Below are positions 11,584-21,007 of a stretch of DNA of 64,000 nucleotides, piece after piece (position 1 is the stretch's first letter; every line of letters starts with the position of its first letter). The stretch spans positions 10,758,098 through 10,822,097 of the forward strand of contig OY740772.1 of assembly GCA_963513935.1 (NCBI GenBank), in the 5' to 3' direction. This DNA is from Aphrophora alni (taxonomy: Eukaryota; Arthropoda; Insecta; Hemiptera; Aphrophoridae). The notes beneath the pieces are model-generated. The model saw nothing but the letters and a program-made list of their open reading frames with translations. It did no database searches and was not told where the DNA came from. The translations under genes were made by a program, and so were the position numbers.

Positions 11584-12339
11584 CAAATAAAACACAATTT
11601 TTCTTTTGTAAATTCTATAATTTATTTGGTCTAGCCCACCATGGTTTCGCCAGTTACGGCATTGACGAGGCTCTTACAAGACTAAATACAAAGCACACCA
11701 TAACTATTATAAAAGGTTGAGAAAGGCAGGAAATTCCCGTTAACAAACAAAGCACAAAGACCCGGGGGAAACCCCACAGGTCATTCACACATGTATTAAC
11801 CCACCTTGAATAGAGGTTGAAGTAAAGGAGAAAATGACAAAAATTCCGTTTGGTCATTTAAAACTAGATTATTATCATTACAAAAGTCTCTTAATTTCTA
11901 AAATTTCCAAAACATTTAATTTTCTACTTTTTACGTTAACATGTAAAATTTCAAAATTAACATTAGAATAAAAATCTGTCAATGCATGATTTTTTAAATG
12001 GTTAGAAAAACTAGAATCATTATAACCTAACCGCCAACTCCTTTCATGCTCACCTAACCTACACTTAAAACTACGACCTGTTTGGCCAACATAAGCAGCA
12101 TTACAAATACTACATGTCAGTTTGTACACACCACTTTTTTGCATTTTTTCTATTTTATTATTGGAATTTACCAACATTTTTCCTAAATTTTGTTTACAAT
12201 AATAAGCTGGTTTACAGTGTTTTTTCTTTTCTAAAACTTTACCAACTGCATGGCTAACTTTACCAAAATAGTTAATTCTACGCCACTTTTGTGTGGAATT
12301 ATTAGAATTGACTATTGGGAAAATAAAGGATTTAGCCTT
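11584..12339 (-). repeat. PLE left inverted arm
   Basis: An inverted copy of 13280-14037. Homology ends sharply at tttagcctt (12331-12339), after which the RT core begins. The minus strand carries an endonuclease frame and the 3' tail. Confidence 0.85.
11878..12177 (-). pseudogene. GIY-YIG endonuclease, inverted partial copy
   Basis: The ATG-initiated minus frame of 99 codons reads through GVYKLTC and AAYVGQTGRSF, the two halves of the GIY-YIG nuclease signature, followed by R and EH residues in the expected places. It stops about 27 residues earlier than the plus-strand copy at 13442-13825, because the left arm lacks two bases near 11880 (cattacaaaag where the other arm reads ttttgtgtaatg in complement). 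It is not linked to an RT in this orientation, so it is a structural by-product of the inverted arm. Confidence 0.8.
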
Positions 12340-13278
12340 TTCATCACAGGTTTGGCTCCTAGATTATATGGCCTTATGAAACTACACAAACCGGATATTC
12401 CCATCCGCCCTGTAGTTTCCTTTGTACAGTCACCTTCATACAATATAGCTAAATTTGCCAAGACATTTCTAAAAAACATTTCTAGGTTCCAACCTAAATT
12501 TGGTTTAAAAAATTGTTTGGATTTGGTGGATAAGATTAAAGATGTCAAAGTCCCCCTCAACGCCAAAATTGTGTCATTTGATGTAAAAAGTTTATTTACT
12601 AGTATTCCGGTCAATGACTGTTTGACTGGTGTGCAATCTTTGTTAGATCGAGCTAAAGTTGATCCTTGTATGTCTATAGAATTGATGAATATAATTGAAG
12701 TATGTATTAAACAAAATTATTTTCAATTTCAAAATAAGTTTTTTGCACAAGTTGATGGGTTAGCAATGGGATCTCCGTTATCTCCGTTGTTAGCTGAGAT
12801 TTTTATGGATACTTTTGAATCTATAGTTTTTGATAGTAATAACAAGTTTAAGCATTGTATTAATTATTGGTATAGATATGTAGATGATGTTTTATGTTTA
12901 TTTGAAGGTACTGACCGCCAACTTGAGTGTTTTTTAAATTATTTAAATTCTATTAACTCGGCGATACAATTTACTATGGAAGTAGGACAGAATAATCATA
13001 TTAATTTTTTAGATCTTACAATTAAAATCATTGATGGTAGGCATAATTTCAGCATTTTTAGGAAACCTACGTTTAGTGACAACATTATACATGTTACATC
13101 ACAACATCCTTATAATCATAAATTAGCTGCTTTTCATAGTATGTTGTATCGCCTCATTAATATTCCTATGTCTAATGATGATTTTTATACTGAGCTAGCT
13201 TGTATTAAACAAATAGCCATTAATAATGGTTATGAGGTTAATCTCATTGATAAAATGTTAAAAAGAAAATTAAAATAA
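12250..13278 (+). pseudogene. Penelope-like reverse transcriptase, 5'-truncated with a chimeric start
   Basis: A 342-codon frame. The first 30 residues (12250-12339) come from the antisense of the left arm and are not RT. From about 12340 the protein is RT: a PRLYGLMKLHKP block, the FDVKSLFTSIPV segment (first catalytic Asp), GLAMGSPLSPLLAEIFM, the catalytic YVDD at 12877-12888, and a NHINFLDLTIK / FRKPTFSD C-terminal part typical of Penelope RTs. The fingers region and everything upstream are missing. The stop at 13276-13278 is caused by a +1 shift in an A-rich run (about 13261-13275), because the next frame continues without stops into the endonuclease. In intact elements RT and endonuclease form one polyprotein that performs target-primed reverse transcription. 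Confidence 0.85.
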
Positions 13279-13279
13279 T

Positions 13280-13825
13280 AAGGCTAAATCCTTTATTTTC
13301 CCAATAGTCAATTCTAATAATTCCACACAAAAGTGGCGTAGAATTAACTATTTTGGTAAAGTTAGCCATGCAGTTGGTAAAGTTTTAGAAAAGAAAAAAC
13401 ACTGTAAACCAGCTTATTATTGTAAACAAAATTTAGGAAAAATGTTGGTAAATTCCAAAGATAAAATAGAAAAAATGCAAAAAAGTGGTGTGTACAAACT
13501 GACATGTAGTATTTGTAATGCTGCTTATGTTGGCCAAACAGGCCGTAGTTTTACGTGTAGGTTAGGTGAGCATGAAAGGAGTTGGCGGTTAGGTTATAAT
13601 GATTCTAGTTTTTCTAACCATTTAAAAAATCATGCATTGACAGATTTTTATTCTAATGTTAATTTTGAAATTTTACATGTTAACGTAAAAAGTGGAAAAT
13701 TAAATGTTTTGGAAATTTTAGAAATTAAGAGACTTTTGTGTAATGATAATAATCTAGTTTTAAATGACCAAACGGAATTTTTGTCATTTTCTCCTTTACT
13801 TCAACCTCTATTCAAGGTGGGTTAA
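13280..13825 (+). pseudogene. GIY-YIG endonuclease domain of the PLE
   Basis: The frame is open from about 13277 and contains an ATG at 13442 (127 codons from there). Upstream of that ATG the frame encodes a linker with YFGKVSHAVGK and a Cys/His-containing segment (HCKPAYYC) that would join it to the RT in an intact element. The nuclease core has GVY (GIY position), YVGQTGRSF (YIG position), a following Arg, then EH, and NHLKNHALTDFYSN further on. GIY-YIG enzymes nick DNA and in PLEs create the primer end for reverse transcription. The domain itself looks intact. It is separated from the RT by a one-base frame change, so the polyprotein is broken. Confidence 0.8.
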
Positions 13826-13950
13826 TACATGTGTGAATGACCTGTGGGGTTTCCCCCGGGTCTTTGTGCTTTGTTTGTTAACGGGAATTTCTTGCCTTTC
13901 TCAACCTTTTATAATAGTTATGGTGTGCTTTGTATTTAGTCTTGTAAGAG

Positions 13951-13978
13951 ATTCGTCAATGCCGTAACTGGCGAAACC
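13951..13978 (+). ncRNA. hammerhead-like half-motif in the PLE 3' tail (candidate)
   Basis: A degenerate first box (cgtcaa), one T, then GCC-GTAACT-GGC (3-bp stem) followed directly by GAAACC. The box-U-hairpin-GAAAC spacing matches the other candidates in this window, but the first box is not CUGANGA. The left arm carries the same sequence inverted at about 11642-11670. Confidence 0.3.
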
Positions 13979-14037
13979 ATGGTCGGCTAGACCAAATAAA
14001 TTATAGAATTTACAAAAGAAAAATTGTGTTTTATTTG

Positions 14038-14347
14038 TTAAAATGGAATTCTATCAAGTACCGTCGGTCATCAGTGTAAACAATATATATATATAATCTA
14101 TTTTCTGTTTACATAAATTTGTAATATTTTGTAAGTTATGTTTGTTTAATCAATAACATTTAAATTTAGAAATCTTAATCAATTATCACTGTTCCCTAAT
14201 AAAACTATGCAGGATGTTATAATTTTATATATATATATATATATATTGTTAAAATATCAATAAAAATAAAATCTGTGAAATGTATGTTTTTGTCGAGTTG
14301 AAAACTGACCAATTTCGTCAACTTCTACTCAAGTCAACCACCGTCTA
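14038..14347. other. non-coding stretch with two short TA tracts
   Basis: TA repeats at about 14083-14094 and 14227-14246. No gene seen. Confidence 0.5.
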
Positions 14348-14752
14348 TTAGTTAGTAACAGTTTCTTCCAACACGTCATCATTTTCAAATCGTTTTCCAC
14401 CAAAATATTCTTTGAGTTTAGGAAACACATGTAAGCCTGATTGTTCCAGGTCAGGGCTGTAGGGGGGATGGTCCAGTAATTCCCATCGAAAGTTGGCCAG
14501 TTGCGTCTTAGTCATTGCTGCAGCGTGATACCGAGAATTATCGTGAAGTCCCCGCCGCCAGTTTTGAATAGCGCGCCTAAGCTTGGTTAGTGTTTCGCAA
14601 TATCTCTCAGCTTTTATGGTCATTCCTCTCGGCAGAAAATCACAATCGGCGGTTTTATTGATTAACATGGCGACAAACAAAGCAGTGTTACGATAGAACC
14701 AACAGTGGCAGAGAAATGAAATCAACTGACTGCATAGTTGGGGACTGGGCAA
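14348..14752 (-). pseudogene. mariner transposase fragment
   Basis: A 134-codon minus frame covering the C-terminal half of a mariner-type transposase: a FLPRGMTI / AERYCETLTKLRRAI segment, then LHDNSRYHAA (second catalytic Asp), LLDHPPYSPDLEQSG and FPKLKEYFGGKRFENDD. The third catalytic residue of the DD34D triad, normally Asp just after PYSPDLAPS, is replaced by Gly-Leu here, so the enzyme would be dead. The N-terminal helix-turn-helix half and both terminal inverted repeats are not visible. The first 30 residues do not resemble the family. Confidence 0.8.
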
Positions 14753-17700
14753 GAGTGGCTAATCTTGAGAGGGAGTCACGCGACAGTATGCGCGGTTACT
14801 ATGCGGAAACGGTTCTTTCTTAAACAATGACCTCTCGTACTTATTAACATTTATAAATTATACTGTAAATATTTTAACAATTCTAGTACAAGTAATTTAT
14901 TTATATCTAATACGTCACAAACAAATCAAAACTATTCCATTTTAAATGTCATTCATTTTTATACCCTTTATAAATTGTAGACATTGCGCTTACTTTCGAT
15001 ACGTAGAAGACACACGCCATTAATGTATCTTTTATTCATTCCTTTGTCTCACATTGACAGGAAAATTGATCTAATTTCCATTCATGATGTCAATCCTTTA
15101 AATAATTTTTAAAGTTCACTACAAAAACAAACAACTGTCATACTTCAGTGAACCGTCGACCTTTCAGCGATTACTGGATCAAAGTCACCGTTTAATATTT
15201 CCCCAGAAATACCCCTACCGGCTATTTTTTGTAAGTTTATTTCCATCAATGTTTAGTTTCTTTTTATGTCTGCCGTCCACACATACTTGTGATTATTGTA
15301 TGTGTTTTTAACGTAGGTTAGTTTATTAGAATGTTTCAATTAATAATTATACCAGTTGTAAAACAACTCAAGAGACTATTAGAAACTTTTAAACTTCAAA
15401 AGGTAGATAGCTGAAGATTTGGAAATGTTTTTCTAAAGATAAATTTCCTGCAACCTTAAAATGTGATTCTTGGAGGCAACTTAACATTTACAAATGTAAA
15501 GCACCATTTTAAAGCTCTTCTTTTATTGAATATAACTTCCAAATTAGTGGTTGCCATCTTACTCCATTTCAAAATGGCGGTCTGACAAATATTAAAAATA
15601 GAAAACTTACTTCAGAACTAACAAGGAAAATAATAAGAAAACAAAATTATTTCACTAAACACATTACTGTAATTTTATTCAAGTCAAAATTTTATTTTAA
15701 AACAAAATTAATTTTTTTAAGTTAAATTTTAAAATGGATTAACCTATTCTTTTTGGAGTAAGATGTTCTAACTTACATAGTTAATTTCTGTTAATCAACA
15801 CCTTTAAAATAAAGAATTACTTGACGGGCTTTACATTTGAAAATATTTATTTGCCACTTAAAAACTTAATGTTCGGGTAGGAGTGAATTCACCTCATAAT
15901 GTTTAAGGATAGTTTTTATACATAAAAAACAAGTCTAAAGTTTTCAGTTATTATATATTCAATTTTGGGGCTTTTAACACATGATACATTTTATTTTTAT
16001 AAATCGTGGTCTATAAATTTGAATTATAGAATTTCATTAACTGTAGGAACTTGATTTTGAAAGAACTCACATAATTATTTAAGCGTAGCATGGGAATTTT
16101 TATTTTTCAAAAGAAACAATTTATTGTTAATTGAATTCCGTTACCTTCACCTAGAGCTATCAATTTATCTTCCTTTTGTTATTATATTCTTGTATCGCAT
16201 TTTTTCACTCTCTCTGTTGCCACAATCGCTTTGGCTCAAATTGATCAGAAGGTTTAATTTGTTATTTTATTGTTTAATTATTTCTCTTAATAATAAAAAA
16301 TTGGCAATATTCCAGTCTTACCGTCCCTCTTGCCAGTAAAATTACTCTTCTAAAAACAGTTTAATATACTGAGTACTGTTTTCATTCCAACATGAACTTC
16401 CAAAAATTTACATTTTTATTCAAATTGAAAGTCTAATCTTGGCCTTGTGACCTGAACTTTGTATTTTGTCGCCAGTATTTCATGGTCATATTATTATTTC
16501 TATTGCCATATTAAATGACTATGGATTTAGTGTTGCCAACTTTACTCAAAATATAAACAGAAATAACCATCAAATACACTCGCAAAATACACTGATATTA
16601 ATGAACCTTGTGCTTTAACTGAAATTAAATTAGTCACAATACTCTGTTAGAACTTTAGTAATACTTGTTTTACCTTCCGAAAACAGAAATATTTGTAAAT
16701 AACCTAATAATGATTAAATCCAGTAAGTTTGCAATTAATCATTCCACCTCCAACAAATCGATATATGATAGGGATCAGGAAATTAGAAGATAGGAAATTT
16801 AACGCTCGGATAAGCACTAAAACTTTGAGAGGATCGCCCTTAGTCAGTAATTTACAGCTTAACATTTACACTTTACATTTACTGTTAAATTTAATTATCT
16901 CAAACATTTCGTCAGCATTGTGTTTAATTTTATAATTGGCCTAATGTGACATACATGTAGTAATCAAGATAATATGCACACTCTTGTTCTATGTATTTTT
17001 AATTTTAATTTTGTCTGGTGACGAAAACAATGATGCTTGAAGTAAAGTTCTCTGTAGTTTAAACCGTGTGTGCAAATAATCAATGTTGTACCAAAACATA
17101 AGTAACGACTTCTACAGGAACAACTACATTTTACAAATCTGATGTAAATGAATATTTGTTGAGTTAAATGACCAACGCTGTATTTTGTATTTGAAAGTAA
17201 AACTGGTGCAATTATACCGTGATATTTACTTTCTTTTGTTCTAACATTGTGTAAAAACATTGCGCAAACTTTCTCACTCACCTTTCTCAAAAAAAAAACA
17301 AATAAAATCAACCAACATTGTTTCTCACCAAAAATGTAAACTCGGTAGTTGGGTAGGCCTATACGTAAAATGAAAATGATCTATGCACTCTCTCGTTGAA
17401 TAAATTTTATACATTTAAATAAGGCTTAACCTGGTACCTTAAACTCGTACTCAACGAAAATCGTATTTGATTAAATCGACCTTTTCATAACGGTAAGATT
17501 TATTTTAGTTTTTTTTGCCAATTATTCCTGAACCGTAATATTTTATTACTGAACTTTTTTCATTACGGGTTTTGGAGATTAATACGATTTATTTGGATCA
17601 TTTGAGGGATTTATAGAAAATAATTCTAAAAAGTAACAAAATGTGGACAAAATATGCTCATAAACTTAATTAGATTAAAATCGATACGAAAGACTTCAGA

Positions 17701-17893
17701 CAGACAGATATAACCTAGAAACCTTTTTTAGACTCAAAACCGATATATCCGCAAAAACTTTGACATCGATATTTTGGCCCATTGCATATTTTTTCTATAT
17801 TATATGTCTATATGTAACAAAGTAAAACTACAATTTTTTGTTTATGGATTGTAATTTACGAATCTGCTTTGCGGTGTATGAGTGTTGGTAAGT
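14753..17893. other. long non-coding stretch, no gene seen
   Basis: AT-rich DNA. Around 15460-15500 and 15790-15800 there are words (ttggaggcaactt, and gttaatcaacacctttaaaa) that recur in diverged form near 51150 and 51205, so this is a dispersed repeat. The short frames at 16124-16339, 16729-16935 and 16964-17311 have no domain and no codon signal that I trust. Confidence 0.45.
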
Positions 17894-18127
17894 TTACCTA
17901 TTTTTTTTAATTTTTGGTTTTCTATTTTTGATCTCTATCCCCAATGTAATTTGGCAGGAAATTATTTTAAGGAAGGGGCGGCCGTACACAACCATAGCGT
18001 CTATTTGAGTGCCACTTTCAATACTATCATCCTGAGTGAGGATCGGGCGTCCTAATTTCAAATTCTCAAGCTGGTTAGAGGACGTCTTTGTCTTTACATC
18101 TAAGTTTTCTTGATACGGATCTGACAT
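17894..18127 (-). CDS. unrecognised ATG-initiated small ORF
   Basis: A minus frame of 77 codons with a true ATG. The first 60 residues (rich in Asp, Gln, Ser and Thr, with a GRPILTQDD segment and a VVYGRPFLK segment) have a more protein-like composition and higher GC than the surroundings. The last 15 residues are a Lys-rich tail in AT-rich DNA. No signal peptide, membrane span or known motif is visible. It may be a single exon, a processed-gene remnant, or chance. Confidence 0.2.
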   Translation of the reverse strand: MSDPYQENLDVKTKTSSNQLENLKLGRPILTQDDSIESGTQIDAMVVYGRPFLKIISCQITLGIEIKNRKPKIKKNR

Positions 18128-18841
18128 CTTATCAGGTCAATCTGGCCATAGTTAATATTACTTTGATATCATAGTAGACCCATATACAGGACACTTGGTA
18201 CATACACTGCAAGTCTTTACTTAGTGTGTTTTTTTTTATTCTCAATCCCTATTTCTAGACGCATTCTTAAGATACAGGACCTAAAACCGAGATGACACAT
18301 CGAGCTAACTGATAGTGTAGAGGCCCGAAGGGACACGCACTGTGATTAAAATGTAAATTACATACAAACAAATTATTAACTATTAATTAAACTGGGTTAA
18401 CGGTTGTGGTATAAAAATGAATGTATTAGGAATGAATCCTTTATTAACACGCCAAAAACCACAGTATATGTGCTTCCTTCCGTAATCAAATCTCCTCTTT
18501 TAATTGGCTATGTTATATGAGGCTGCTATAAAGATGTTGAATTGACTATAGAGTACCGTTGAACAATCACAGGTGTTGTCTCTTACAAAAGTAAAATTAG
18601 TATAGAAACGGAGAAATGTCGACGAAATAAATTGACTCCACAATCTACCTACAAATAAAGAATAATGGTTTCTTAAATAAGCAACACAACATTTTAAGAT
18701 TGATCTGTTGTAACTAAGCTGCTGTAGAAGCTATAGCAGGGATATTTAGATCAGACTATTTTTTTATCCAGAAAGAAATTGATGTCACAAAGGAGAATAT
18801 CCTTCAGACTGTTCTGAGAAAGAAAAGATTATATATATATA
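18128..18841. other. non-coding stretch ending in a short TA tract
   Basis: No gene seen. The segment ends in a short run of TA dinucleotides (about 18829-18845) into which the LTR retrotransposon inserted. Confidence 0.5.
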
Positions 18842-18845
18842 TATA
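18842..18845. other. target site duplication TATA (left)
   Basis: The four bases before the 5' LTR are TATA, matching TATA at 26333-26336 after the 3' LTR. Because both flanks are TA repeats, the exact length cannot be proven, but 4-bp AT-rich duplications are usual for errantiviruses of the 17.6/297 type. Confidence 0.6.
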
Positions 18846-19105
18846 AGTTATGTGAACAATATTTAGCTTTAGTAAACACAATAGTGGTAGTTTTCCTAGA
18901 ATAAGATAGAGTAAGCATTTTGTATTTCCTAGCCTTTGTAAGCCACTATAGTCAGTGTTCTTTACAGACTCACTCAAGACAGTTCGCTCTGTGGATAAGA
19001 GTACTGTATTATTATAATCACATTTAATTCATTTAAATAAAGTTATAATAAAATAAAGTTTGTTGTTTTTTTAAAAAGAGATTTTTAAGGAGCAACGACA
19101 TAACT
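18846..19105 (+). repeat. 5' LTR
   Basis: 260 bp, with 6-bp inverted ends AGTTAT/ATAACT. It contains an arthropod-type initiator TCAGT at 18952-18956, which probably marks the start of transcription and of the R region, without an upstream TATA box of clear quality. AATAAA polyadenylation signals lie near 19036 and 19052. Confidence 0.95.
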
Positions 19106-19120
19106 GGCGCAGTCGGTAGG
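19105..19120 (+). other. primer-binding site
   Basis: tggcgcagtcggtagg directly follows, and overlaps by one base, the 5' LTR end. This is the primer site seen in 17.6/297-type insect errantiviruses, attributed there to a tRNA-Ser. The tRNA assignment is from memory of that family and is not tested here. Confidence 0.8.
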
Positions 19121-19315
19121 ACCCTCCAAGAAATTAGTGAAAATAATTATCTTCGGTTTTAACCGTTAATGGAGTGCGAACAATACTTAATAAACGCATA
19201 TTATTAAGTATAAATTCAAACTTAATAAAAGTATATTATTAAGTGAAGAAAAAGTGAAAGCAAAAGTGAAAAGTGTGTGAAATTAGTGTTATCCAAGTGT
19301 TAATTGATACGCGAA

Positions 19316-19344
19316 ATGAGCATAAGATTTTGGATTTTGTGAGT
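19316..19344 (+). promoter_or_regulatory. leader mini-ORF with splice donor (candidate env exon 1)
   Basis: An ATG at 19316 opens a short hydrophobic frame that reaches TGA at 19340-19342 in the unspliced RNA. A consensus donor GTGAGT lies at 19339-19344, leaving two bases of a codon. This phase fits the acceptor at 24370-24371 exactly, so a spliced RNA could give env its initiator Met and a signal-peptide-like start. An alternative partner is the acceptor tttgcag ending at 19401, which would remove a 63-nt leader intron. Confidence 0.5.
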
Positions 19345-19466
19345 AATTAAAATAAGATAATTTGTAAGAATATATTGTGTAATAATATTTTAATTTGCAG
19401 AACTTTAGCTCTTAGTTATTTAGTTATTAGAATTTTATTAGATTATTTAAGCTTTTATTATTCAAA

Positions 19467-20561
19467 ATGACGACTCCAGTCTTAAAGAAAGAGTACCTAG
19501 ACATGATCCCGGAATTTTCGGGTGAACCCACAATGCTTAATAGATTCATATCGATTTGTGACAAAATATATAATAAATTTTATGTATCTGCTAACCCAGA
19601 TGATTTTCAAAATGAATATTTGCTTTCTACTATTTTGACAAAACTAAAAGGTACAGCTTTGGAATTAGTTGTAAGCTCAAATAGTTACTCTTGGTTAGAT
19701 GTTAGAAAAACACTTTTATCAAGTTATTTAGACAAAAGAGATTGTTATACATTAAATCTTGAAATGTCGGAACTAAAGCAGGAAGCCGGTGAAACACCAT
19801 TTAAATTTTATGAGAAAATACAAAAATTGTTAAATCTTCAGATAGCATATTTTGTTAACAAAGAACCAGTGGCACAAGTTGTATTGTGCAGTTATACACA
19901 AAATTTAGCTTAAAGAGTTTTGTTAAGAGGTCTACACGAACCACTTGGCTCTCTCATGAGAACCAAAAATCCCACAACTCTTGGGGAAGCCCTTAGCATG
20001 TTAACTAATGATTTTCAATTTAAAAATAATAAAATGATGACATATTCTAATAAGCAAAATGTTGTTCCTAAAGATCAAAATAGTTTTGTTAAGAGACCAT
20101 TTAATGCCACATTTAACCAAAATCCGAGACAAATGTACCAACAATCAAACCCCCAAATTCCCAGACAAATGTAACAAAAACCAAACCCGTACTATAAACC
20201 TTTTCCTGCTACATCTGGTCAACTTCAACGTGGACAGTTTAATAATAACCACAATTCGAGACCTCAATCAAATCAAAAACAAACGTACCAACCCACTCCT
20301 ATGAGTACGTCAACCAGACAATCGGATGGAATATCTAGGCAAAATCCTAAACTCTACCAGATGACGGGACGAAGTACCGAAAATAACGAGAATTATACTA
20401 TGTATCAAACACCGATCCAAGAAAATCCAAGTTATGACGAAACTTTTCCCGAATATCCATCAGACAACGATCCATCAGACTACTGCGTAGAAGAGACAAA
20501 TACTCAGACAGAACAGAATTATTTTTTAGACCAGACAGAAGAGAATCATTTTTTAGGATAA
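19467..20561 (+). pseudogene. gag: gag, interrupted by two stop codons
   Basis: The frame begins at ATG 19467 and runs in one register to TAA at 20559-20561, 365 codons if the two internal TAA codons (19911-19913 and 20172-20174) are ignored. The first part (about 150 residues) resembles the matrix/capsid region of gypsy-type Gag, with alternating hydrophobic and acidic residues and no Cys-His zinc knuckle. The second part is rich in Gln, Asn and Pro, and the end is acidic. Errantiviral Gag typically lacks zinc knuckles, which fits. The second stop would be one C-to-T change from Gln. Gag would package the RNA and form intracellular particles. Confidence 0.85.
20522..20555 (+). promoter_or_regulatory. 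two -1 frameshift heptamers (TTTTTTA) near the gag end
   Basis: TTTTTTA occurs at 20522-20528 and again at 20549-20555. Both are in the correct register (T TTT TTA in the gag frame), and the second lies one codon before the gag stop. Slippage by -1 at either leads into the frame that holds the start of pol. I see no strong stem-loop immediately downstream. Gag-pol expression by -1 frameshifting is the rule in errantiviruses. Confidence 0.65.
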
Positions 20562-21007
20562 CAGAACCTAAGAACCATTTTTCAATTATGAATATTCAAA
20601 ATGATAATAATGAACTACCCTACATAATACGACCCGAACACCAATCTAAAAATTTTAATAGACACCGGTAGCACAAGATCTTTCATAAAGAAATCATTAG
20701 GATTCAAAAGTTTTAAAACAAGCCTAATTAAAGAACCATTTGAAGTAGCTACTGCACACGGAGTTTCAAAAGAAAATTACAGTTGTAAAATACCCCTATT
20801 AGGTAAAAAATTAACTAAATTCTACCTATTTGACTTTCACAATAGCTTTGATCTACTATTAGGATTGGATAGTATTAAAGATCTAAAAATAAACTTAGAC
20901 TTTATAAATAATAAACTAATATGTTGCAATGAAAGGATCCCAATTCTTTATCTTAATACAGAAACGGATGTTCTAAACACAAAACTAGGGACGTATCAGT
21001 CAAAGAA
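20562..21007 (+). pseudogene. pol: pol N-terminal part: aspartic protease, frameshifted twice
   Basis: The beginning of pol is in the -1 frame relative to gag and stays open to TAG at 20669. Between 20628 and 20668 the homologous reading moves to the gag register, where the protease active-site motif LIDTGSTRSFI is found (from about 20652), followed by a flap-like AHGVS segment and the conserved LLLGLDSI near 20851-20874. That register ends at TAG 21045, but the protein-like reading returns to the pol frame at about 20975-20995. Two opposite one-base changes therefore bracket the protease. It would process Gag-Pol if intact. Confidence 0.8.

Larger units (their letters stand above)
11584..14037 (+). 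mobile_element. Penelope-like retroelement with inverted terminal arms
   Basis: A 2.45-kb element. The left arm 11584-12339 is the inverted copy of the right arm 13280-14037. Each arm contains the GIY-YIG endonuclease region plus a 3' untranslated tail that ends at the same word (atttg/caaat). The central 12340-13279 holds the reverse transcriptase core on the plus strand. PLEs are a distinct class of eukaryotic retroelements that join a telomerase-like RT to a GIY-YIG endonuclease, and copies with a 5'-truncated partner in inverted orientation are typical of the family. The arms differ by a few substitutions and a 2-bp indel. The RT N-terminus is missing, so this copy cannot be autonomous. 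Confidence 0.85.
13280..14037 (+). repeat. PLE right arm (endonuclease region and 3' tail)
   Basis: The native-orientation copy of the terminal arm, contiguous with the RT core. It includes the linker, the GIY-YIG frame and about 210 bp of 3' untranslated sequence that ends near 14037. Confidence 0.85.

Noticed and set aside
11654..11857. 67-codon ORF present in both PLE arms (also 13764-13967)
   Set aside because: It overlaps the endonuclease end in another frame and runs through the 3' untranslated tail. It is conserved only because the arms are copies.
12312..12614. Minus-strand 100-codon ORF
   Set aside because: It is antisense to the RT core and has no recognisable content.
19339..19401. 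63-nt leader intron as the main splicing event
   Set aside because: GTGAGT and tttgcag bracket a plausible intron, but removing it serves no visible coding purpose. The donor's phase match to the env acceptor is the more informative reading. Kept only as an alternative.
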